DNA from: DASWIG01 sp965371445
Lineage (GTDB): Bacteria > Acidobacteriota > Thermoanaerobaculia > Multivoradales > J023
Reading direction: 5' to 3'
Length of the DNA stretch: 64,000 nucleotides
Assembly: GCA_965371445.1 (NCBI GenBank)
Contig: CBDUYN010000006.1
Coordinates: forward strand, 62,001 to 126,000
The notes under the pieces were generated by a model that saw only the letters and a program-made list of their open reading frames with translations, was not told the origin of the DNA and searched no databases. This document shows positions 49,753-58,289 of the stretch, one piece after another (within the stretch, counting starts at the first letter, position 1; each line of letters opens with the position of its first letter). The translations under genes were made by a program, and so were the position numbers.

Positions 49753-50579
49753 GGAAGCTCCAAGCCGTAGGGCTCGCCGCGGCGCCGCGGGTATTGGTGG
49801 CGGCTCCAGCTGACGAAGCGTCCGGCCTCCGGCTCCCAGCCGAGGCACGAGACCGCGACCTCCTCGTCGGTGAGCCGGATCCAGTTGCAGGTGTAGCGGC
49901 GCCGCTCCGAGCCGCGTCCGCGGTGCGAGGTCGTGGTCCCCGCATGGACGATCAGGAAGGGGCGCCGGCCCGAGGGATAGTAGGCCTCTGACGGCATGAC
50001 GTAGGACTGGTGGAGGTGTCCCGAGAGCACGAGGTCCACGCCGTGGTGCGAGAAGACCTCGACGGCCTCGTAGGCGTTGCGCAGCACCCTCTGGTGATCG
50101 AATCGCGGCGCCGGTACGAGCTCGTGGTGGGCAACGGCGATCCGGGTGAGCTCGGCCGGCGCGGCGGCCAGGCGCGCTGCCACCTCGCGCAGCCGGCGGC
50201 GGCGGATGCGTCCGTCCTTGAACGTCCAGGGGTGGGCGGTGTTGATGCCGACGACAAAGAGCTCGTCGTCCTCGAAATCCGGTTCGAGCTGTGGCGAGAA
50301 ATGCCGCTGGTAGGCAGCGTAGGGAGAGAAGAAGCGCTCCCAGGCGCGGTAGAGCGGTACGTCGTGATTGCCCGGCACGGCGAGGGTCGGGACGCCCATC
50401 TGGTCGACCCATTCGCGGGCAGCGCGGAACTGCTGGGGCTTCGCCCGCTGGGTCAGGTCGCCCGAGATCACCACCAGGTCGGGGCGCCGCTCGGCAGCGA
50501 GCGCCTCCACGCCGGCCGCGACTTCGCCGGCGTGGTGGGGACCGAAGTGGATGTCGGAGATGTGGAGGATCTGGCGCAA
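49749..50579 (-). CDS. Metallophosphoesterase (calcineurin-like)
   Basis: A 276-aa dinuclear-metal phosphoesterase. Motifs in order: HISDIHFG (DxH), VVISGDLTQRA (GDxxx), VPGNHDVPLY (GNHD), VAHHELVPA (H) and LSGHLHQSY (GHxH). The pattern is that of class III cyclic-nucleotide or related phosphodiesterases. The substrate is not known. It lies upstream of, and overlaps, the M16 pair, and follows the small protein at 50602 after 22 bases. Confidence 0.9.
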   Translation of the reverse strand: MRQILHISDIHFGPHHAGEVAAGVEALAAERRPDLVVISGDLTQRAKPQQFRAAREWVDQMGVPTLAVPGNHDVPLYRAWERFFSPYAAYQRHFSPQLEPDFEDDELFVVGINTAHPWTFKDGRIRRRRLREVAARLAAAPAELTRIAVAHHELVPAPRFDHQRVLRNAYEAVEVFSHHGVDLVLSGHLHQSYVMPSEAYYPSGRRPFLIVHAGTTTSHRGRGSERRRYTCNWIRLTDEEVAVSCLGWEPEAGRFVSWSRHQYPRRRGEPYGLELP

Positions 50580-50601
50580 GCTGTACGGGCTCTGGGCTCG
50601 G

Positions 50602-50841
50602 CTAGTCGGCGTCGCCGAGGACGGCGCGGACGTTTCTCGTCACCTCGTTGGTGACGAAGCTCGAGAGGGCCGCGACAAGCTCCGAGCCGCGCTGGCGGCC
50701 CAGCCAGAAGCCGCCGACGGCGGCCAGGGTCAGGGCCGGGATCGGGTAGGTCACCACCAGCCGGCGCCAGTCGAGCTCCGCCGGCAGGAGGTCGTCGACG
50801 ACCTCGTCGAGGGCGGAGGGGGTCGGTTCTTGGTCCGCCAT
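50602..50841 (-). CDS. Small membrane-associated protein
   Basis: A 79-aa protein with one hydrophobic segment (YPIPALTLAAVGGFWLG) between an acidic N-terminus and a polar tail. It starts 2 bases after the DUF883 gene and probably works with it. The short glycine-containing helix resembles the DUF883 anchor. No function is recognised. Confidence 0.7.
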   Translation of the reverse strand: MADQEPTPSALDEVVDDLLPAELDWRRLVVTYPIPALTLAAVGGFWLGRQRGSELVAALSSFVTNEVTRNVRAVLGDAD

Positions 50842-50843
50842 CC

Positions 50844-51215
50844 TCAGGCTTCGCGCCGCCGGGGGCGCAGCAAGAGCCCCAGGAGAAAGCCGGCGCCAGC
50901 GGCGATCAGGACCGCCTTGCCGGGATTGTCGCGGACGAAGTCGTTGACGTCCTCGACGAGCTCGTCGACGTTTTTCTGTACGTGCGAGTAGCTCTCGCGC
51001 AGTTGGTCGGCGGTGTGCTCGTAGCGCTCCCGGGCCACCGTGCGGGCATGCTCGGTTTTCTCGCGGAGCTTCTCCGAAGCGTCGACGCTCAAGTCCTCCA
51101 GGCGCTCGCGTGCCGCGCCGAGGCGGTCGCCCACCACGTCCTTGGCCTTGTCGACGGTTTCGGCGACCGCTTCTTTGGCCCGATCGATTGGGCGGACGTT
51201 CGATTTCTCGCTCAT
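50844..51215 (-). CDS. DUF883 (ElaB/YqjD-like) protein
   Basis: A 123-aa protein: a long amphipathic helix (VAETVDKAKDVVGDRLGAAR) followed by the family C-terminal anchor FVRDNPGKAVLIAAGAGFLL then GLLLRPRRRE. ElaB/YqjD proteins are tail-anchored and bind ribosomes or mark stationary phase in enterobacteria. ATG 51215 is preceded by a fair ribosome-binding site (GGAGGTACATC). It heads a run of genes leading to the M16 pair. Confidence 0.88.
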   Translation of the reverse strand: MSEKSNVRPIDRAKEAVAETVDKAKDVVGDRLGAARERLEDLSVDASEKLREKTEHARTVARERYEHTADQLRESYSHVQKNVDELVEDVNDFVRDNPGKAVLIAAGAGFLLGLLLRPRRREA

Positions 51216-51413
51216 GATGTACCTCCAGCTGGAATCAGGCTCCTCGCGAGAGAGCCCTGGTCCCTTAGGGTCAGGGGGTCCCTCCGGCCCCTTGGCGGGA
51301 TCGAGGGGGGATCCCCAGTGTACAGGAAATCGCGCCGCTCGCGAAGAGAAGGCGGTGGTAGAGTTTGAGATGGACGCAGAGCTTGCCGATCACAGCCTGA
51401 TTTCATCGCCACC

Positions 51414-52727
51414 GTGACCCAGCACGACACCTACCTTGGCCGCCTCTCGCGCATCCGGGAGCGCTTCAAGCGTAAGCCCGAGGTCCGCTCGTGGATCGAC
51501 GTACCGCGCCAGGTCGTCAGCTTCTTCGTGCTGTCGCTCAAGAAAGCCCGCCACGACGAGCTCGGCCGGCAGGCGGCGTCGCTCGCTTTTCTCACCTTGG
51601 TGGCACTGATCCCGACACTGACGGCGTTCTCGATCGTCGGCGCCATGGCCTTCGAGAGCGCGGACCTGGTGGAGCTCTTGGCCCAAGTGCTCCCTTATCC
51701 GGAGCAGACGATCGTCGACACGCTAAGCGGTTTCCTCGTCAACACGCAGAAGCTCGGCCTGACGGGCCTGCTCCTCTACGTCGCGACGGCGCTCGTCGCC
51801 TTCATCAACATCGAGGAGACCGTCAACCGCATCTGGAACGTCCCCGACCGCCGGCCGCTCCAGCGCCGAATCGTCTCGTTCACGCTCGTGACCTTCTGGG
51901 GCCCGATCCTGCTCGCGGCGACCTACTACAGCCTCCTGCAGTTGGCCGAGCAGTCGGCGCTCGGCTCCTTCGCCGCCTCGGTGCCGGCCCAGTTCCTGCC
52001 CTTTCTCGCCACCTTGATCGGGCTGACGATGCTCTACTGGCTCGTCCCCTACACGCGGGTCAGCTTGAAGAGCGCCTTGGGTGGGGGGGTGAGCGCGGCG
52101 GTCCTGTTGGAGGGCTTGCGCCAGGGCTTCGGACTTTTCATCGCCAAGATGCCGGCCGTGTCGATCGTCTACGGCAGCCTCGGTTTCATCTTCTTTTTTC
52201 TGATCTCGATCCAGCTGACCTGGTGGATCGTGCTTCTGGGGAGCGAGGTGGCCTACTTCGTGGAGAACTTCGCGGCGCTGGTGCGTCCGCGACGGAACGC
52301 GAGCGCGCTGGAAGGCAGCTGGCTGGGACTCTTGGGCCTGGCGGTCGTCGCCGAGCGGTTCCGGTCGGGAGAGCCGATCACCCCGCACGAGCTCCTGGCC
52401 GACCGTCTGGGGCTCAAGGCGGCGGACCTTCGTGACGTGTTGCGTCCCGTGATCGACGGCGGCCTGCTGCGCGAGTCGGGCGGCGACGCGGAAGGGTTCC
52501 TGCTCGCCTGCGATCCCCACGAGCTGCGGCTGTCGCAGGTTTTCGAGCTCTATGAGCCCGGTCATTGGGAGCTCATGGACTCGCTGTCGGAGCCTCTGGA
52601 GACCGCGTTCGAAGAGCTGCGCGCACGGCTTGCCGAGTCGCGGGGGCAGCTGACGGAGGGGCTGGTGCTGGCGGAGGTGCTGAAGGGGGCGGATTCGGCC
52701 GGGGATCGGCCGGCAACCGGGGGTTGA
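51414..52727 (+). CDS. YihY/BrkB-family membrane protein
   Basis: A 437-aa protein with six transmembrane helices of the YihY family: DELGRQAASLAFLTLVALIP near the start, NIEETVNRIWNV, and YGSLGFIFFFLISIQLTWWI late. The C-terminal 130 residues add a winged-helix-like cytoplasmic region (TPHELLADRLGLKAADLRDV) common in Gram-negative forms. It begins with GTG 51414, which overlaps the stop of a 15-codon frame (ATG 51370 to TGA 51417), a possible coupled leader. The divergent neighbour is the DUF883 gene. Confidence 0.9.
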   Translation: MTQHDTYLGRLSRIRERFKRKPEVRSWIDVPRQVVSFFVLSLKKARHDELGRQAASLAFLTLVALIPTLTAFSIVGAMAFESADLVELLAQVLPYPEQTIVDTLSGFLVNTQKLGLTGLLLYVATALVAFINIEETVNRIWNVPDRRPLQRRIVSFTLVTFWGPILLAATYYSLLQLAEQSALGSFAASVPAQFLPFLATLIGLTMLYWLVPYTRVSLKSALGGGVSAAVLLEGLRQGFGLFIAKMPAVSIVYGSLGFIFFFLISIQLTWWIVLLGSEVAYFVENFAALVRPRRNASALEGSWLGLLGLAVVAERFRSGEPITPHELLADRLGLKAADLRDVLRPVIDGGLLRESGGDAEGFLLACDPHELRLSQVFELYEPGHWELMDSLSEPLETAFEELRARLAESRGQLTEGLVLAEVLKGADSAGDRPATGG

Positions 52728-52761
52728 AATCCCGGGTAGATCGGCACCGATTACCCCTCCC

Positions 52762-53751
52762 CTACAACCCCGCCGCCTCCCGCAGCACGGACGCGGCATA
52801 GACCTCGGCCATCTGGCCCCGCCACTGGGTCTGAAAATCGGTGTTGTCCATCGGTGTGGCAGCCTTCTTTGCCAGTCGGGCGGCCTCCGCAATCCTCTCC
52901 TCGTCGACCTGGTTGCCGACCAGGACGCCGGCCACGTCGACCTCTACCGGAGCTGATCCCACCGCGCCGAGCCAGAGCGCCGCGCGCTCGACGCGTCCGC
53001 CGTCGCCGGTCCAAAGCGCCGCCGCCGCTGAAAGCACGGCGAAGTCGATCGAGCCGCGTCGCCGGAGCTTGCTGAACGCTTGCCCACAGCGCGAACGCTC
53101 CGACTCCGCCGGCACCAGGACGTCGGTCAGGATCTCGTCGTGGCGTTTGGTGAGGTAGTCGATGCCGTCGTCGCGAAAGAGGTCGGCGAGCGCCACGACG
53201 CGTTCGCCGTCTTTCGAGACCAGCTTGACCCGAGCGCCAAGCGCGCAGAGGATCGGGGCCGAATCGCTCGCCGCATGGGCCCAGCAACGCGGGGACGACG
53301 GCGCCACCCAGCAGATCTCGCCGGCTTCCTTCATGCAGTAGTCGATCGACTGTCGCCAGTGCTCGGTCTGGTTGTAGTAGGTGCAACGGGTGTCGAGGCA
53401 GAGGTTGCCGCCTAGCGTCCCCATGTTACGGAGCGGTGGGGAGGAGATCTCCCGCACCGCGTGGACGAGGGCGGGGTAGCGTTTGGCGAGGCGGGCGGCG
53501 GCGGCCACCTCGGCAAGCGTCGCCGTGGCGCCGATCCGGGCTTCGCCGGTGCCGTTGCCGATGCCTCGAAGCTCCGGCACCGACATCAGGCCGACGACGG
53601 TCGCGGCGTTCTGGTGGCGGCGTTTCATGTTGGGCCAGAGGTCGGTGCCCCCGGCCACCAGGCGGGCGTCCTTGCCCTCGCCCGCCAGGATCTCGGCCGC
53701 CTCGGCGACGCTTGTGACCGGACGGTACTCAAACGACGGCAGGCGCAGCAC
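52762..53751 (-). CDS. 4-hydroxybenzoyl-CoA-reductase-type beta subunit (FAD, extra [4Fe-4S])
   Basis: A 329-aa FAD-binding subunit of the xanthine oxidase family: VAGGTDLWPNMKRR and GTLGGNLCLDTRC are the FAD loops. Unlike ordinary XDH subunits it has the insertion DTRCTYYNQTEHWR...YC...ICWV...RCWA, giving Cys123, 139, 147 and 156. This spacing is the same as that of the four ligands of the additional cluster in Thauera HcrB. The enzyme would be a dehydroxylating or related molybdenum hydroxylase; the true substrate is unproven. ATG 53751 overlaps the alpha subunit by 23 bases. Confidence 0.88.
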   Translation of the reverse strand: MLRLPSFEYRPVTSVAEAAEILAGEGKDARLVAGGTDLWPNMKRRHQNAATVVGLMSVPELRGIGNGTGEARIGATATLAEVAAAARLAKRYPALVHAVREISSPPLRNMGTLGGNLCLDTRCTYYNQTEHWRQSIDYCMKEAGEICWVAPSSPRCWAHAASDSAPILCALGARVKLVSKDGERVVALADLFRDDGIDYLTKRHDEILTDVLVPAESERSRCGQAFSKLRRRGSIDFAVLSAAAALWTGDGGRVERAALWLGAVGSAPVEVDVAGVLVGNQVDEERIAEAARLAKKAATPMDNTDFQTQWRGQMAEVYAASVLREAAGL

Positions 53752-56221
53752 TTTTCTTCTCCTCGGCGACGTCGGGGACGGGCATCGTCTCGCGGCCCTT
53801 GCGTTTCTGCCGCGGGTCGTTCGTGGCCCGGCCGTCGCCGCCCTCGGCGGGTGTGGGGACGTTCAGGGTTTCGCCGAAGTCGACGTCGGGGAAGCGGGTC
53901 GGGCCGAAGCGTGCCTCGCGTCCTTTCTCTTTGGCGGCGAGCGCCTTCAAGATCATGTGGGGATGGATCGGCACCTGGTCGACGCGGACGCCGACGGCGT
54001 CGTAGACCGCGTTGGCGACCGCCGGCATGATGGGGAGAAGGGGTCCCTGTCCCACCTCCTTGGCGCCGAAGGGACCCCTGGGGTCCGGCTCCTCCACGAG
54101 GTAGGTCGTCACCTCCGGCATCTCCAGGAACGTCGGGCTCTTGTACTCCAGGAGCGACGGCATCTTGTGGACGAGGGCGCTCGAGAGGCGGCGCGGCAGC
54201 CGGCGCATGGCCTGTTCCTCCATCATCGCCTCGCCGAGCCCCATGTAAACCGAGCCCTCGACCTGTCCGAGCACCAGCGTCGGGTTGAGGCTACGACCGA
54301 TGTCGTGGCCGATCCACACGTGGACAACACGGTAGAGCCCGGTCGCCGGATCGACCTCGACCTCGATCACCGCCGCCGAGTAGGAGTAGGTGGGCGACGG
54401 GCCGACGCCGGCGCCGCGGTAGCGTCCCGGGGAGCGGGGCGGCGCGTAGGAGCCGGTGGCGGCGAGGGTCCCGAAGCGCTCTTCGGCGGCGACGACGGCG
54501 GCCGCGAAGTCGAGCCCGCGTTCCGGGTCGGCCGCGTCGAAGACCCGGCGCGCGGCAAAAACAAGGCTCGAAGCCCCGACGCCGAGCCGTTCTGCCACCG
54601 CTTCGGCGACCGATCGCCGGACGCGCTCCGCGGCCTCGATCGCCGCGTTGCCCGCCATCAGGGTGACCCGCGAAGAGTAGCTCCCCAGGTCGACCGGCGT
54701 GAACGCGGTGTCGCCGACGCAGAGCCGGATGTCGTCGATCTCGACGCCCAGGACCTCGGCGACGAGCACCGCCAGCACGCTGTCGGAGCCCTGGCCGATC
54801 TCCGTCGCGCCGCAGAAGACGGCGACGCCGCCGCCGCGGTCGAGCTGCACCTGGACCCCGGAGTGCGGCAGGTGGTTCCAGTTGATCGGCAACCCCGCGC
54901 CCGAGAGATAGGAGCCGCAGGCGAGGCCCAGCCCGCGGCCATCGGGGAGCTTGCCGTAGCGTTCGCGCCAGCCGCTCCCGGCGACCACGGCTTCGATGCA
55001 GCGTCCGAGCTCCACGGTGCCGAGCCGCAACCAGTTCGCGGTCACCGAGTTGGGGGCCACGAGGTTTTGGAGGCGCAGGTCCGCCGGGTCGATGCCCAGC
55101 CGTTCGGCGGCCTTGTCGAGATGGATCTCGAGGCCGAAACGCGGCTGCGGCGTCCCGTGGCCGCGTTTCGGGCCGCAGGGGGGCTTGTTGGTGTAGGTGC
55201 GCACCGCTTCGAAGCGGTAGCGCGGCAGCTCGTAGGTCACCGTCTGGAGCGCTCCGGTGTAGAACGTCGACGCCACGCCGTAGCTGCCGTAGGCACCGCC
55301 GTCGAGGATGGTGCGCAGGTGCTGGGAGGTCATGGCACCGTCGCGGGTGAAGCCGGTCTTGAGGTGCATCAGGACCGGATGGCGTCCGCGGTGGCAGTAG
55401 AAGACCTCGTCGCGGGTCAGGGTGACCTTGACCGGACGGCCGAGCTTCAAGGCCATGGCGGCGGCGGCGATCTCGTGGTTCAAGACGTCGGACTTACCTC
55501 CGAAGCCGCCGCCGTTCGGGCAGGCGACGACGCGGATCCGCGACGACGGGAGCGCCAGCACCGTGGTGAGGGTCCGGTGCAGGTAGTGGGGCACCTGGGT
55601 CGAGGAGTAGACCGTCAGACGGTCCTCGTCCTCGGGCACGGCGACGGTGGCCTGCTGCTCGATGGCCAGGTGGGTGTTGCCCTCGTAGAAGAAGGTGTCT
55701 TCGAGGACGAGGTCAGCCTCGGCGAGCCCCTCGTCGACGTCGCCGAAGCTCAGGGAGACGAGCTTGTGAACGTTGCCGTGGGGTCCGTCGTCCTGGATGC
55801 GGGGCTCGGGGGTTGCGAGCGCCTCCTCGGGGGTTGCGATCGTCGCCAGGGGCTGGTAGTCGACGACGACGGCGTCGGCACCGGCCTGGGCCTCTTCCTC
55901 GGTGAGCGCCGCCACCGCGACCACCGCGTCGCCGACGAAGCGGACCTTGCCCAGGGCGAGGGCGTTCTCGTCGTGCGAGACGGGCAGGATGCCGTAGGGA
56001 ATCGGCAGGTCCTCCCCAGTCAGGAAGCCCAGGACGCCCGGCAGGGCGGCGGCCTTACAGGTGTCGATGCCACGGATCCGTGCATGGGGGACGGTGGAGC
56101 GCAGGAGCTTCATGTACACCATGCGCGGGAAGAAGAGGTCGTCGGCGAAGCGGGTCTCACCGGTCACCTTGGCGCGGCCGTCGACGCGGCGGAAGCTCTT
56201 GCCTACGAGTCGTTCAGCCAT
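53729..56221 (-). CDS. Molybdenum hydroxylase alpha subunit (4-hydroxybenzoyl-CoA-reductase-like)
   Basis: An 830-aa molybdopterin-binding large subunit. Visible are GKVRFVGDAVVAVAA, EQQATVAV, the Mo-site GGGFGGKSDV, NKPPCGPKRGHGTPQPRFG, GATEIGQGSDS and the catalytic Glu in FGAKEVGQGPLLPIMPAVAN. ATG 56221 with GGAGG upstream is preferred to GTG 56227; it overlaps the gamma subunit by 8 bases. The C-terminal 50 residues are charged and low complexity. Together with beta and gamma it forms a cytoplasmic (alpha-beta-gamma)2 enzyme. No ferredoxin or CoA ligase neighbour clarifies the pathway. Confidence 0.9.
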   Translation of the reverse strand: MAERLVGKSFRRVDGRAKVTGETRFADDLFFPRMVYMKLLRSTVPHARIRGIDTCKAAALPGVLGFLTGEDLPIPYGILPVSHDENALALGKVRFVGDAVVAVAALTEEEAQAGADAVVVDYQPLATIATPEEALATPEPRIQDDGPHGNVHKLVSLSFGDVDEGLAEADLVLEDTFFYEGNTHLAIEQQATVAVPEDEDRLTVYSSTQVPHYLHRTLTTVLALPSSRIRVVACPNGGGFGGKSDVLNHEIAAAAMALKLGRPVKVTLTRDEVFYCHRGRHPVLMHLKTGFTRDGAMTSQHLRTILDGGAYGSYGVASTFYTGALQTVTYELPRYRFEAVRTYTNKPPCGPKRGHGTPQPRFGLEIHLDKAAERLGIDPADLRLQNLVAPNSVTANWLRLGTVELGRCIEAVVAGSGWRERYGKLPDGRGLGLACGSYLSGAGLPINWNHLPHSGVQVQLDRGGGVAVFCGATEIGQGSDSVLAVLVAEVLGVEIDDIRLCVGDTAFTPVDLGSYSSRVTLMAGNAAIEAAERVRRSVAEAVAERLGVGASSLVFAARRVFDAADPERGLDFAAAVVAAEERFGTLAATGSYAPPRSPGRYRGAGVGPSPTYSYSAAVIEVEVDPATGLYRVVHVWIGHDIGRSLNPTLVLGQVEGSVYMGLGEAMMEEQAMRRLPRRLSSALVHKMPSLLEYKSPTFLEMPEVTTYLVEEPDPRGPFGAKEVGQGPLLPIMPAVANAVYDAVGVRVDQVPIHPHMILKALAAKEKGREARFGPTRFPDVDFGETLNVPTPAEGGDGRATNDPRQKRKGRETMPVPDVAEEKKSAAPAVV

Positions 56222-56765
56222 TCCCACCTCCTGCCGCGGCCGGCTCCGGGGAGCCGTAGAAGCTTTCGCGGGGCGGCGCGGCGTCCTCGCCGCGTCCGAT
56301 CGCCGCCGCCCATTCGACGGCTTCGAGGATCTTCTGGTAGCCCGTGCAGCGGCAGAGGTTGCCGGCGAGGGCCTGACGGATCTCGTCGCGCGTCGGGCGG
56401 TCGTTTTCCTGGAGCAGGGCCTTCGCCGTCATCAGGATGCCCGGTGTGCAGTAGCCGCATTGGGCGGCGCCCAGGTCGGCGAAGGCGGCCTGGAGCGGAT
56501 GGAGGCGGTTGCCGTCCTGGAGGCCTTCGACGGTCTCGATCTTGCGTCCGGCCATGTCGGCGGCGAGGACGAGGCAGGAGAGCACCGGACGTCCGTCGAC
56601 GAGCACGGCGCAGGCGCCGCATTCGCCGAGCTCGCAGCCGTGCTTCGTGCCGGTCAGGCCGCAGCGTTCGCGCAGCACTTCCAGCAGCGTGTGGTGGGTG
56701 GGGAAGATGGCGGGATAGCCGTCGCCGTTGACTTCGAGTGTCAGGGTCTTCATCTCCTCGGGCAT
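56214..56765 (-). CDS. Molybdenum hydroxylase gamma subunit ([2Fe-2S]x2)
   Basis: A 183-aa small subunit with two [2Fe-2S] clusters: a plant-type site GCELGECGACAVLVDGRPVL then SC, and the helical site AQCGYCTPGILM with GNLCRCTGYQKI. It passes electrons between Mo and FAD. ATG 56765 is used; ATG 56753 (MKTLTL) is possible. It is the first gene of the three-subunit operon. The C-terminal extension after the second site (about 30 residues) is not conserved in the family. Confidence 0.93.
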   Translation of the reverse strand: MPEEMKTLTLEVNGDGYPAIFPTHHTLLEVLRERCGLTGTKHGCELGECGACAVLVDGRPVLSCLVLAADMAGRKIETVEGLQDGNRLHPLQAAFADLGAAQCGYCTPGILMTAKALLQENDRPTRDEIRQALAGNLCRCTGYQKILEAVEWAAAIGRGEDAAPPRESFYGSPEPAAAGGGNG

Positions 56766-56880
56766 GGGGCAAGCATAACTGAAAAACCGCGTTCTGCGTC
56801 GGTTCAGGAGCCTTTCTCTAACCGTGGCCAGTGCTCCAACTCACATGCTCGTCGGTCTGAGGCAGCCTCGTTAGGACTAG

Positions 56881-58206
56881 TCACTCCAGATCGGGCAACA
56901 GACGCACGATCCGCGTCGCCATCCGGCGATAGCCGACGACGTTCAAGTGGCAGCAGCCGTCCACGTAGAGCGTCTCCTCGGAGCGGTGGAAAAGCCCGGT
57001 CAGGTTGTGGAACCGGACACCCTCCCGCCGGAGTCTCTTACCTCGGGCCACGAGATACGGGTAGCCCAACCCGACGTTCCGTGCGAAGACGCTCCCCTCC
57101 AGGTAGGCCGTCTCCCGCTCCTCCACGCTCAGCACCTTGCTGCCCGGGACGTATTGGTTCGGCTGCAGGAAGTGGACGTAGGGAATGCCGCGTTGTGTAG
57201 CCATGGCGTGGAGGAGGTGCGACCCTTCCGCCCACATGTCGGCAATCAGCTCCCAGCAGTCCTCGCCGTCGAGGCAAGGGTCACCGAGCCGGGCGACGGG
57301 CAGCTCCGGCTCGCCCCCCACCGGCCCGGCCTGAAAAAGCGCCTCGAGCTTCACGGCCTGTCGACGATGCCGCCGGACCCATCCCCCCGCCAGAGCCGCG
57401 AACGCCTCGCTGCGGCGCAGGACGGGAGTCGCCACGGCGATCTCGACCAGGGCGGCGGCGGCCTTCTTCTCGCGGACGATCGACGCCGCCTGCTCGATCC
57501 GCTCCGGCGTCAGGCGGCCGGTCACGAGCGCCAGGTACTCGTTGTAGTGGGCATAGGACGGAAAAAACGGATGGACGCCGCGCTCGTGGGCGTTCATGGC
57601 GCCGAAGACGACCTCGTTGAATCCGTCGACGTTCAAAACCAGGTCGAGCTCGACACCGAGCAGGGACATCTCGACGAGAGTCATGACCTGTTGAGGCTGC
57701 TTGTACCCGCCGCCGCCCAGGTTCAAGACGACGACCCGCCCTTCCAGGTGAGGGAAGCGCTCCTCGATCGCCGAGCGCAGGTGGTCCCCGGCGACGATCA
57801 CGAGATGCGCCGCCACCGAGCCGCCGAGGACGCCGACGACGAAATCCTCCTCGTCGAATTCGCGGTAGTCGTCGTAGGCGGAACGGTAGCCGAAGGCGTT
57901 GATGCGGCTATTCTCCACTGCCCAACGCGAAGGCACGCCGCCGGGAAAGAAGCCGCCGCCCACGAGGAAGCTCTTCTCGGTCTGCGGACGCGGTGCGACC
58001 GTCCAGCCGAGGAACGGGTGGAGCACCGCCCTACCGACGTTGCCGCTGGGCAAAACGGGGGACTCCTCCAGGCTGCGGGCCGCGGCGCGCAGCGGCTTGA
58101 AGAGGTCCAGGGTCCGGATCAACCCTTCGAGGACGAGGAGCGCGAGAAGCGACGAGACCGCGAGGAGCGCCAGCTTGGGGAGGAGAGAGCGAAGTCGTCG
58201 GTTCAT
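56881..58206 (-). CDS. Membrane-anchored SGNH/GDSL-hydrolase-like protein
   Basis: A 441-aa protein with an N-terminal anchor (LALLAVSSLLALLVLEGLI) and a periplasmic SGNH-fold domain: VGVLGGSVAAHLV (Ser block), LNLGGGGYKQPQQ (Gly block), LVLNVDGFNEVVFG (Asn block) and DGCCHLNVVGYRRMA (Asp-His block). Relatives modify or bind surface polysaccharide acyl groups. It is transcribed away from the sulfatase-like gene. No glycan cluster is nearby. Confidence 0.82.
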   Translation of the reverse strand: MNRRLRSLLPKLALLAVSSLLALLVLEGLIRTLDLFKPLRAAARSLEESPVLPSGNVGRAVLHPFLGWTVAPRPQTEKSFLVGGGFFPGGVPSRWAVENSRINAFGYRSAYDDYREFDEEDFVVGVLGGSVAAHLVIVAGDHLRSAIEERFPHLEGRVVVLNLGGGGYKQPQQVMTLVEMSLLGVELDLVLNVDGFNEVVFGAMNAHERGVHPFFPSYAHYNEYLALVTGRLTPERIEQAASIVREKKAAAALVEIAVATPVLRRSEAFAALAGGWVRRHRRQAVKLEALFQAGPVGGEPELPVARLGDPCLDGEDCWELIADMWAEGSHLLHAMATQRGIPYVHFLQPNQYVPGSKVLSVEERETAYLEGSVFARNVGLGYPYLVARGKRLRREGVRFHNLTGLFHRSEETLYVDGCCHLNVVGYRRMATRIVRLLPDLE

Positions 58207-58289
58207 GCTGTAATTCTATACACAATCTCTGCCGTCAATGCTATCCTTGGCTGCCGCCGGGCCCCTTTTTCCGGCACCGAGACGACACG

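Noticed and set aside
44566..56874. Shared short motif ACATGC-N5-GGTCTGAGGC in two spacers (about 44575 and 56842)
   Set aside because: Only about 20 positions match and the flanks differ; too little to call a repeat.
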